From: Candidatus Eremiobacterota bacterium
GTDB lineage: Bacteria > Vulcanimicrobiota > CADAWZ01 > Ess09-12
Direction of reading: 5' to 3'
Length of the DNA stretch: 64,000 bases
NCBI GenBank assembly: GCA_031082125.1
Contig: JAVHLM010000010.1
Coordinates: 1 to 64,000 of the forward strand
The notes under the pieces are model-generated. The model saw only the letters and a program-made list of their open reading frames with translations, was not told the DNA's origin and ran no database searches. Made by a program: the position numbers and the translations under genes. This document shows positions 9,202 to 15,860 of this stretch, piece after piece. Position 1 is the first letter of the stretch. Each line of letters opens with the position of its first letter.

Positions 9202-10161
9202 GTGAAAACCGAGGGATTCAGTGCTCAAGTGAAAGAAATTCCCTTTTTGCAATCCATGCCTGATGAAGTGGTTGAAAAATTCTGCGGCATAGCCGCTTTC
9301 GAGCGCTTTAACGACGGTGATATCGTTTTTCGTGAAGGGGATCCGGCCGACTCCTTCTATATGATTCTCGAGGGAGAAGCCTTTGCCCTCAAAGAAATCG
9401 GCCGTGAAAAACAGGAGTATAAATCGATAGGCATTCTCAGTCAGGGAGATATTTTCGGTCAGATTGGCGAGAGGCAGGGGAGTGTTCGCTTTATTACCCT
9501 CAAGGCAAAGGGTTCTCTTGTTACCATGAAGGTCTCCCAGGAAGAACTCGTGAAATTCATGGAAGAAGACAGGGAGATGGCAACAAGGTTTTTGCTGGAA
9601 TTCATCCAGTATCTTTTTGATATTGTGCGCTTTCTCACTGCTGAGCAGATCGCCCTTTATGAAACAGGCAGGCTTATTGCCTCGGGCAGGAGCCAGGATG
9701 AGTTAATCAGGGATATCGTTCCCATTATTACCCGCGGGGCGCCGTCAGCAGACTCAGGCTTCATTGCCATCTATAATTATTTTAACGATGAGTTTGAGAT
9801 CAGAGCCGGGCGTGACAGTAAAGGGTATCCTTTTACAAAAACAACCTTTTCCCACGATGAAGCTCTTGTGAAGCAGCTCATCTCGGAGGGCAGGTTTCTC
9901 GAGGGTAATCCCTCAAGGGACCAGGCCATATGGGATAATGCCTTTGTCCAGGCCCTGGCGGTCCTCTGCTACCCCATACTCTCCGGAGAGAAGCTGATGG
10001 GATTCATTACCCTTTTTTCAACAGAAAAAGAAAATGCATTCACGGCGGATCAGAAGAACTTTCTCATCGGCATATGCAACATGCTCGCTCCCGCTCTTGA
10101 AGCAACGGAGTTCAAGAAGGAAGATGAGCGAAGGCAGCGCCTTGATAAGTTTATGTATTGA
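9202..10161 (+). CDS. Cyclic nucleotide-binding (CNB) plus GAF domain protein
   Basis: About 319 residues. Residues 10-125 match a cNMP-binding beta-barrel (pattern FNDGDIVFREGDPADSFYMILEG, then a phosphate-binding-cassette-like stretch ILSQGDIFGQIGE). Residues about 160-305 look like a GAF domain ending in a helix. There is no DNA-binding, kinase or cyclase domain, so it is probably a cytoplasmic sensor or scaffold. The start at GTG 9202 is favoured over GTG 9196 because GGGGGA then sits six bases upstream. It lies 77 bases after pilT in the same direction, suggesting that second-messenger or small-molecule sensing is coupled to pilus retraction; this is inference from position only. Confidence 0.75.
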   Translation: MKTEGFSAQVKEIPFLQSMPDEVVEKFCGIAAFERFNDGDIVFREGDPADSFYMILEGEAFALKEIGREKQEYKSIGILSQGDIFGQIGERQGSVRFITLKAKGSLVTMKVSQEELVKFMEEDREMATRFLLEFIQYLFDIVRFLTAEQIALYETGRLIASGRSQDELIRDIVPIITRGAPSADSGFIAIYNYFNDEFEIRAGRDSKGYPFTKTTFSHDEALVKQLISEGRFLEGNPSRDQAIWDNAFVQALAVLCYPILSGEKLMGFITLFSTEKENAFTADQKNFLIGICNMLAPALEATEFKKEDERRQRLDKFMY

Positions 10162-10179
10162 GAGCCTCATACCGGCCGA

Positions 10180-10359
10180 TCAGTGACATTTCTTGATGGC
10201 GTTGTTGAAAATCGTAGGATTCGAGGTCAGGCCGGTGACCGACAGGTCATTGATGTACTGTTCGAGCGTCCCGGTATCGTGAAGCTCGCGCGTAATGTTG
10301 TCGAGCCAGAGGCTCTGCCCGAGGTTATACAGCATCTGTGCCACTTTCATAAGTGTCAT
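10180..10359 (-). pseudogene. Truncated transaldolase (N-terminal 59 residues only)
   Basis: The minus-strand frame from ATG at 10357-10359 to TGA at 10180-10182 encodes 59 residues containing LGQSLWLDNITRELHDTGTL and SVTGLTSNPTIFNNAI, unmistakably the start of transaldolase, including the conserved GLTSNPTIF segment. A normal enzyme has over 300 residues; here the frame ends after KKCH and no further transaldolase sequence follows. An AAGGAGA site lies just upstream, so the fragment may still be translated, but it lacks the catalytic lysine. It is downstream of gluconokinase, and both belong to pentose-phosphate metabolism. It ends 18 bases from the convergent CNB/GAF gene. Confidence 0.8.
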
Positions 10360-10446
10360 TTCTCCTTTCCAGATTGGATCCGCCGTGAAACGAGGCGCTT
10401 CACGGCATTGGCAAATCCTTTATACTTTTGGAAATCAGGTCAGCTT

Positions 10447-10490
10447 ATCATGGCATGGAGAATCGGGGAGTGTCTATTTGGACCAAGTCC
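10447..10490 (-). promoter_or_regulatory. Palindrome copy C (degenerate) upstream of the truncated transaldolase
   Basis: The core GGACCAAGTCC (10480-10490) has lost one G of the right half. The left arm TGTCTA (10471-10476) reads TAGACA on the minus strand; CATGAT at 10447-10452 is a weak -10 candidate at 18 bp. It would drive the transaldolase fragment at 10359. The decay of the core parallels the decay of the gene. Confidence 0.4.
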
Positions 10491-10515
10491 AGTATAGGAT
10501 CCTGCACGGAGATAC

Positions 10516-11007
10516 CTATGAAATGAAGGCGATCTCTTTCACTATCTCCCTGCAGATCTCTTCAGGTGTTCCGTTGATTGATACCGTTATGGCATCATTG
10601 GGATCCTCAAGTGTCTCAAGCTGGCTGTCAAGGAGGCTGGAAGGGAAGAAGTGATTGTCACGGGATGTTATCCGCTCCTGAAGCATCTCTCTGGTCCCTT
10701 TCAGGTAGATAAAGCGAACATTGCTCCCTGCGCTCCCTTTCAGTATCTGCCGGTACCATTCCTTCAGGGCTGAGCACGCCATTACGGCACCGCCTTCTTT
10801 CTCCCAGGCCTCAATATTCCTGGCAAGAATCTCAAGCCATGGCTGGCGGTCCTCATCGCTGAGGGACTCGCCACGCTCCATCTTCTCAATATTGGAGGGG
10901 GAATGATATTTATCTGCGTCATAGCAGGGAAGTCCAAGCGCAGCACCCAATAATGAGGCTATTGTGCTTTTCCCTGATCCTGAAACTCCCATTACTACAT
11001 ATACCAT
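10516..11007 (-). CDS. gntK: Gluconokinase
   Basis: 163 residues, the usual length for the small GntK/GntV kinases. The P-loop GVSGSGKST is at residues 7-15. The motifs YDADKYHSPSNIEKM, WLEILARNIE, ACSALKEWYRQIL and HFFPSSLLDSQLETLE are diagnostic. It phosphorylates gluconate to 6-phosphogluconate in the cytoplasm, feeding the pentose-phosphate or Entner-Doudoroff route. Palindrome copy D lies about 80-130 bases upstream with a candidate promoter, and the truncated transaldolase follows on the same strand. I see no gluconate permease or 6-phosphogluconate enzymes nearby. Confidence 0.93.
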   Translation of the reverse strand: MVYVVMGVSGSGKSTIASLLGAALGLPCYDADKYHSPSNIEKMERGESLSDEDRQPWLEILARNIEAWEKEGGAVMACSALKEWYRQILKGSAGSNVRFIYLKGTREMLQERITSRDNHFFPSSLLDSQLETLEDPNDAITVSINGTPEEICREIVKEIAFIS

Positions 11008-11086
11008 ACTTTTTCCTCACTTCCAGAGCTGATGAGAAACTTTCAGAGAGCATTTCTTCCATTCTGTAAAATTTGCTTCAAAGTCA

Positions 11087-11140
11087 AGAATACTTCTTGA
11101 GTGACCTTCATGTCAATTGGTTCCAAGGTCCAAATTGACC
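11087..11140 (-). promoter_or_regulatory. Palindrome copy D with promoter for gluconokinase
   Basis: The imperfect core GGTTCCAAGGTCC (11119-11131) is flanked by well-matched arms TGTCAATT (11111-11118) and AAATTGAC (11132-11139). On the minus strand the left arm reads TTGACA (11111-11116), a consensus -35, followed after 18 bp by TATTCT (11087-11092), a moderate -10. Transcription would reach gluconokinase at 11007 with a leader of about 70 bases. Confidence 0.5.
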
Positions 11141-11141
11141 T

Positions 11142-11288
11142 CGTCAAAGTTCCGGCCAGCGCGCCTACTCGGCGACGCGCCTGCTGCTGCAGCATGGCTT
11201 CAAAGCCAGGAACCTCTCCGGTGGAATGCTGTCCCGGGTGATCCTCTCGGAGGATTTCGCCAATGGCTGCGAGCCTGCAAGAGCATGA
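11142..11288 (+). pseudogene. Rhodanese C-terminal fragment, relic of a CoA-disulfide-reductase/rhodanese gene
   Basis: The frame 11142-11288 encodes QRAYSATRLLLQHGFKARNL followed by SGGMLSR, which aligns almost residue for residue with the last 40 codons of the intact gene at 13519-15231 (QRAYYATRILLQNGFKARNI, SGGMLSR). The upstream part, including the rhodanese cysteine loop, is missing, and there is no start codon or ribosome-binding site. The relic sits between palindrome copies D and E with 2 and 26 bases to spare. It is therefore the remains of a second, diverged copy of this gene rather than a recent duplication. Confidence 0.75.
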
Positions 11289-11314
11289 GCACTGAGTGCA
11301 GGGAAGCACTTATG

Positions 11315-11358
11315 GGACCAAGGTCCAGATATACAGATACACCGAATTGCGATATAAT
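11315..11358 (+). promoter_or_regulatory. Palindrome copy E with promoter for the DUF3300-DUF2950 operon
   Basis: The perfect core GGACCAAGGTCC (11315-11326) is followed three bases later by TATACA (11330-11335, four of six matches to the -35 consensus) and, after 17 bp, a perfect TATAAT (11353-11358). The same spacing, and the same TATACAGAT string, occur at copy F. The start codon of the DUF3300 gene is at 11423, giving a leader of about 58 bases. Confidence 0.6.
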
Positions 11359-11422
11359 AGCAGAGCTGATATATTTAACACCGGCCGCATCAGAAATAAC
11401 TATAAAACTCAGGAGGTGTACT

Positions 11423-12496
11423 TTGAAAGTCTATGAAAAATTTACAGTGAAAAGGAGACTGCCAGGAGCGGCGCTTCTCTGCCTGCTGCTGATAATCCTG
11501 GGATGGAGCGCGGCATACGCCCAGGACCAGCCAAAGGGAAGGTATTCAGTGGAGCAGCTGGAGGTACTGGTGGCGCCCGTTGCGCTCTTTCCCGACGATG
11601 TCCTTTCCAACGTGCTGGCGGCGTCACCACTCTCCACCGAGATAGTGGAAGCCTCGATGAACCTGAAGAACAAAGGGGGAGTAGTCAAGGAAATGCCCGG
11701 GTCCGAATGGGATCCCAGTGTCAAGGCGCTTCTCTACTTTCCCCAGGTGCTCTACTATATGGACAAGAACATTTACTGGACCATGGATCTGGGAGCTGCA
11801 GTGGTCAGCCAGCTCGGTGACGTCATCAAGGCCGTGCAGAACTATCGAAAGAAAGCCTATGACGCCAAAAATCTGAAATCATGCGAGGAGCAGGACGTGG
11901 TCATTGAGAACGGGATTATCAGGATAGAATCTACCGATCCCGAGGTAGTCTATGTTCCCACTTATGATTGCAGCGATGTGATTGCAGCCGGTGCCGCCGG
12001 AAGAACGCTCCTCACCTTTACGGCAGGTGCGGTCACCGGTGATTGGCTGCGCTACAGGAGCTGCAACTGGAACAATGGCTCTATCGCCGTCAATTCTCAG
12101 TATCTCGGAGCTTACAACTACCCTGCAGGCAGCGCCAGTTACCGCGCCCTGCAGGCAAAAACTCCCGGTGCCGCATGGACGCCCAGTCCGGCTGCAAAGG
12201 TTCAGTATGAGAAACATGTCGCTTCCCGGTCCCAGATAAGACCGCAGAGTAATATCCCGGCCCCTGCCAGGGCAGGGGGCAGGCCGCAGTCTTCCGGTGG
12301 GGGGGGCTATAATAATTATGCCTCTGGCGGCTATGATTACCGAACCGGCGACCGCCTGAGGGCTACCGCGCAATTGAATGGCAATGTTCCTCCCCCCCCG
12401 GGCTCTTTTGGAGCCATGAACAGCGGTGCCCGCACGCAGGCCCAGAGCAGCCGCGGTGCAGCCAGCATGGGCGGCTTCGGCGGCGGAAGAAGGTAG
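11423..12496 (+). CDS. DUF3300 domain secreted protein
   Basis: 358 residues beginning at TTG. I chose this start because AGGAGG lies six bases upstream and no ATG is available before the signal peptide. Residues 1-33 form a signal peptide ending AYA. The DUF3300 region follows, with LEVLVAPVALFPDDVLSNVLAAS and STDPEVVYVPTYD. The C-terminal 100 residues are low complexity and rich in Gly, Arg, Ala, Ser and Asn. It is predicted to be periplasmic or outer-envelope. DUF3300 and DUF2950 genes are often neighbours, as here (18-base gap), but no function is established for either. Confidence 0.85.
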   Translation: MKVYEKFTVKRRLPGAALLCLLLIILGWSAAYAQDQPKGRYSVEQLEVLVAPVALFPDDVLSNVLAASPLSTEIVEASMNLKNKGGVVKEMPGSEWDPSVKALLYFPQVLYYMDKNIYWTMDLGAAVVSQLGDVIKAVQNYRKKAYDAKNLKSCEEQDVVIENGIIRIESTDPEVVYVPTYDCSDVIAAGAAGRTLLTFTAGAVTGDWLRYRSCNWNNGSIAVNSQYLGAYNYPAGSASYRALQAKTPGAAWTPSPAAKVQYEKHVASRSQIRPQSNIPAPARAGGRPQSSGGGGYNNYASGGYDYRTGDRLRATAQLNGNVPPPPGSFGAMNSGARTQAQSSRGAASMGGFGGGRR

Positions 12497-12514
12497 AGAA
12501 AGGAGAATGACATT

Positions 12515-13456
12515 ATGAATAACAAAGGAAGCTTACACCTCTTGACGGCACTGGTGATTACTGTGGCACTCTGCGGGGCCCTGGGGTATCTCTCTTCCGA
12601 AGCGGCATATGCCGCGGGCCAGAAGGTCTTCGGCACCCCTGAAGAGGCGGCAAAAGCCCTCATCGAGGCCTGCAAGGTGAATGACCGGGCCGCTCTCATG
12701 GAACTATTCGGCGACAGCGCCAGGGATATGGTCATCACCTCCGACGAGGCTCTGGAGAAAGCATGGCGCAGGGAGTTCTATGACTGGGCGCTGGAGGCGC
12801 AGAAACTGGAAAAAAAGCAGGATGGAAAGATTGTGGTAATCGTGGGAGTGAAAGAATGGCCCTTCCCCATACCGCTTATCAAGGATGGGCAGGGCTGGTG
12901 TTTTGATACCGCGTCGGGAAGGGTTGAGATCCTCAACCGCCGTGTGGGAATGGATGAACTGAAGGCAATCAGCGCCTGCCGCGCCTATGTGAAAGCCCAG
13001 AAACAGTATGCCGACAAAGACCGAAACGGCGACGACGTCCTTGAGTATGCCCAGAAAATAGGGAGCTCTCCCGGCAAAAAGGACGGCCTTTACTGGCCCG
13101 ATGAAAAGGACGCGGAGCTGAGCCCCCTTGGCCCCCTGGTTGCGGAAGCTGGAGATTACGGGAAGGCAAGGAAGCAGGGTGATCCCTACTATGGTTATTA
13201 TTTCAGGATACTCAACGGCCAGGGCGACAAGGCTGCCGGCGGTGCCTATGATTATCTCATAAACGGCCATATGCTGGCCGGCTTTGCCCTGCTGGCCTAT
13301 CCTGCCGCTTATCGCTCCTCGGGAGTGATGACCTTCATGGTCAACTCCAACGGCAGGGTCTATCAGAAAGACCTGGGGGCCGACACTGCAGGGACAGCAG
13401 GCGCCATGGAGAAGTATAATCCTGACAGTACCTGGAAGCTCGTGGAAGAAGAATAG
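12515..13456 (+). CDS. DUF2950 family secreted protein
   Basis: 313 residues with a signal peptide (about 1-34, ending AAYA) and the DUF2950 pattern: TPEEAAKALIEACKVNDRAAL near the N-terminus, a central DGLYWPD and GDPYYGYYFRIL, and a C-terminal YRSSGVMTFMVNSNGRVYQKDLG. It is translated from ATG with AAAGGAG upstream and is cotranscribed with the DUF3300 gene. The family is periplasmic and uncharacterised. The two proteins together may form an envelope module; this rests only on their repeated adjacency. Confidence 0.85.
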   Translation: MNNKGSLHLLTALVITVALCGALGYLSSEAAYAAGQKVFGTPEEAAKALIEACKVNDRAALMELFGDSARDMVITSDEALEKAWRREFYDWALEAQKLEKKQDGKIVVIVGVKEWPFPIPLIKDGQGWCFDTASGRVEILNRRVGMDELKAISACRAYVKAQKQYADKDRNGDDVLEYAQKIGSSPGKKDGLYWPDEKDAELSPLGPLVAEAGDYGKARKQGDPYYGYYFRILNGQGDKAAGGAYDYLINGHMLAGFALLAYPAAYRSSGVMTFMVNSNGRVYQKDLGADTAGTAGAMEKYNPDSTWKLVEEE

Positions 13457-13518
13457 GAGGCTGAAAGCCGTTCCATGACCGGTGATGGTTGACACTGCAG
13501 AAAGGCAAGGCTGAAAAA

Positions 13519-15231
13519 ATGAAGGTAATCATTGTGGGCGGGGTGGCCGGCGGCGCGTCGTGCGCGGCGCGCCTGCGCAGGCTCGATGAAAAAGCGGAAA
13601 TCCTCATGGTGGAGCGCGGCCCCTATGTGTCGTATGCGAACTGCGGGCTTCCCTACCATGTGGGCGGGGTGATTGAAAAAGAGTCGAGCCTCCTCGTCGC
13701 CGATGAAAAGAAGTTTCGCGATCAATTTGCCATCGATGTGCGGACGCGCTGTGAGGTCGTCGGTATCTCGGCTGAAAAGAAAACCGTGGAGCTGAAGAAT
13801 CATATGACCGGTGCGGTGACCACCGAGCACTACGACAAGCTCGTGCTGTCACCCGGGGCGGCTCCGATCCGCCCGCCCCTGCCCGGAATTGATCTTCCGG
13901 GGATCTTTTCGGTGAGGACCGTGCCCGATGCGAGGGAGATCCGTGAGTGGATTGAGCGAGGCTCAGGTGATCTCACTGAGTCGAGCTCGCAGTCAGGATT
14001 CAAGCCCCTGGACAAAGCGAAGCGCGCGGTGGTCGTAGGCGGCGGCTACATCGGCCTCGAGATGGCGGAAAACCTGGTCCATCGCGGCCTCGAAGTGACG
14101 CTGGTCGAGATGCTCGACCAGGTCATGGCCCCCCTCGATCCTGAATGCGCCCGCCTCGTCGAGCGCCATGTGGAGAAGCACGGTGTCCGCGTCGCACTCA
14201 ATGACGGGGTGGCAGGATTCAGGCAGACTGCAGACGGCTCCCTCGAAGTTCTGACGAAATCCGGCAAGGTCTATCCGGCCGATATCGTGATCCTTGCAAT
14301 CGGCGTGCGTCCCGAGACCGCGCTTGCGAAGATGGCCGGGATCAGGCTCGGTGAGCGCGGGGGGATCCGCGTGGACGAGCACATGTGCACGAGCAACCCT
14401 GATATTTTCGGCGTAGGCGACGCGGTGGAAGTGAAAGATTTCGTCACCGGCCAATGGTCTCTCATCGCCCTCGCAGGGCCCGCGAACCGGCAGGGCCGGA
14501 TTGCCGCAGATGTGATATGCGGCCGCGATTCCCGCTTCCGCGGCACCCAGGGCACCTCGGTCATCGGGGTCTTCGGGGCCACCGTCGCCTCGACGGGCGC
14601 CAGCGAAAAGCTCCTCAAAAAGCTTGGCGACAAGGATTACGAAAAAATCTACCTCTTCCCGAATTCCCACGCGGGGTATTACCCGGGCGCCAGGATGATC
14701 GCGATGAAAGTCATATTCCGGAAATCCGACGGCCGTCTCCTCGGGGCGCAGGCGCTCGGAGAGGATGGCGTTGAGAAGCGTATAGATGCCATTGCCATGA
14801 TGATCCAGATGGGCTGCACCGTGTACGACCTTGAAGAAGCGGAGCTTTGCTATGCTCCCCCCTTCGGAAGCGCCAAGGATCCCGTCAACTTTGCGGGGAT
14901 GATCGCAGCCGACGTCCTCCGGGGCGACATGCCCCTCTGTCACTGGAGCTCTGTGGACGGCGGGTTTCTCCTCGATGTGCGCAATCCCGAGGAGCTCGCC
15001 GTAGAGTCTGTTCCGGGCTCCCTCAGCATCCCGCTGCCGGAGCTCCGCTCGCGCCTGGAAGAGCTCCCCCGTGACCGCGAGATCCTGGTTATCTGCCGCT
15101 CCGCGCAGCGGGCCTACTATGCGACGCGCATCCTGCTGCAAAACGGGTTCAAAGCCCGAAACATCTCAGGAGGCATGCTGTCACGCTCTATCCTTCTACC
15201 ACCCGATCACAAAACAGATCATCACCAGTAA
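13519..15231 (+). CDS. CoA-disulfide reductase / NADH oxidase family flavoprotein with C-terminal rhodanese domain
   Basis: 570 residues. The FAD-binding motif VGGVAGGASCAARLRR (6-21) leads into the active-site cysteine in NCGLPYHVGG (Cys42) that marks CoA-disulfide reductases and NADH oxidases. A second dinucleotide fold carries VVGGGYIGLEMAENL. The pyridine nucleotide-disulfide dimerisation domain follows. The last 100 residues are a rhodanese domain with the catalytic loop ICRSAQR. Such fusions reduce CoA-persulfide or polysulfide using NAD(P)H. The ATG at 13519 has only a weak ribosome-binding site. The gene lies 62 bases after DUF2950. The last dozen codons overlap an antisense transporter-like fragment and look unlike the family. 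Confidence 0.88.
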   Translation: MKVIIVGGVAGGASCAARLRRLDEKAEILMVERGPYVSYANCGLPYHVGGVIEKESSLLVADEKKFRDQFAIDVRTRCEVVGISAEKKTVELKNHMTGAVTTEHYDKLVLSPGAAPIRPPLPGIDLPGIFSVRTVPDAREIREWIERGSGDLTESSSQSGFKPLDKAKRAVVVGGGYIGLEMAENLVHRGLEVTLVEMLDQVMAPLDPECARLVERHVEKHGVRVALNDGVAGFRQTADGSLEVLTKSGKVYPADIVILAIGVRPETALAKMAGIRLGERGGIRVDEHMCTSNPDIFGVGDAVEVKDFVTGQWSLIALAGPANRQGRIAADVICGRDSRFRGTQGTSVIGVFGATVASTGASEKLLKKLGDKDYEKIYLFPNSHAGYYPGARMIAMKVIFRKSDGRLLGAQALGEDGVEKRIDAIAMMIQMGCTVYDLEEAELCYAPPFGSAKDPVNFAGMIAADVLRGDMPLCHWSSVDGGFLLDVRNPEELAVESVPGSLSIPLPELRSRLEELPRDREILVICRSAQRAYYATRILLQNGFKARNISGGMLSRSILLPPDHKTDHHQ

Positions 15232-15342
15232 GAGAACCGTGAGAAGCACTCTGCCGTCAAGCCTGAAAACCTTATCAGGGAGCATCATGTCAAGAGGCTC
15301 CAGACTTTTACGGAGCATCTCGTAAGGCCTGTCCGGCACCAT
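15196..15342 (-). pseudogene. Short antisense frame resembling a fragment of an ion transporter
   Basis: A 48-codon minus-strand frame runs from ATG at 15340-15342 to TAG at 15196-15198. It is hydrophilic first (MVPDRPYEMLRKSLEPLD), then has a hydrophobic helix (VLLTVLLLVMICFVIGW) that stops abruptly. The pattern recalls an internal stretch of ArsB/SLC13-like transporters, but the match is weak. There is no ribosome-binding site and it overlaps the CoA-disulfide reductase stop by 36 bases. I read it as debris of a transporter gene; it could also be chance. Confidence 0.3.
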
Positions 15343-15350
15343 GGGGCGCC

Positions 15351-15402
15351 TGTCTATTGGACCAAGGTCCCACTATACAGATTCGCGTTATTCAATTAGA
15401 AT
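15351..15402 (+). promoter_or_regulatory. Palindrome copy F with promoter for the response regulator
   Basis: Left arm TGTCTATT (15351-15358), perfect core GGACCAAGGTCC (15359-15370), then three bases later TATACA (15374-15379) as -35 and, 17 bp on, TAGAAT (15397-15402) as -10. The layout is base-for-base equivalent to copy E. The response regulator starts at 15465. Confidence 0.58.
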
Positions 15403-15464
15403 ATACCTGTATGATCGGGCAGGTGCCTGTTACTGTCTCTCCCTGCCGGATCGAAGGATGGTGA

Positions 15465-15860
15465 ATGAAAGACGCTTCGCACCCGATATTCATTGTTGAT
15501 GACGATGACTCTGTCCGCCGGTCACTTTCACGGCTCATCCGATCGGCGGATATGACTCCCCATGCCTTTGCTTCGGCCGAGCAGTTCCTCGAGGCAGTCC
15601 CGCTTGAAAGTGAAGGATGCCTTATTCTGGATATATGCATGCCGGAGATGAGTGGCTTTGAGCTACAGGGAAAGCTTCTGGCATCGGGATCGCCTCTGCG
15701 CATCATCTTCATAAGCGCTTTCCAGAAGCCCGGGGATGGTGAGCGTGCCCTCAAAAATGGTGCCCATGGATTTCTCCACAAGCCCTTTTCAGAACAAGAG
15801 CTCATGACCCTCATCACGAGCTCTTGTGACCCGCCAGAGATTACGCGGTGGGAAGGCTGA
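15465..15860 (+). CDS. Single-domain response regulator (FixJ-type receiver)
   Basis: 131 residues forming only a receiver domain: acidic pocket Asp12-Asp13, phosphoacceptor Asp56 in LILDICMPEMSG, switch Ser84 in IFISAF, and Lys106 in HKPF. The sequence is closest in style to FixJ/TtrR receivers, which normally carry a LuxR-type helix-turn-helix of about 70 further residues; here the protein stops just after the receiver. Its 3' end overlaps the convergent histidine kinase by 20 bases, so the output domain may have been lost in the rearrangement that created this junction. It is probably the partner of that kinase. Confidence 0.85.
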   Translation: MKDASHPIFIVDDDDSVRRSLSRLIRSADMTPHAFASAEQFLEAVPLESEGCLILDICMPEMSGFELQGKLLASGSPLRIIFISAFQKPGDGERALKNGAHGFLHKPFSEQELMTLITSSCDPPEITRWEG

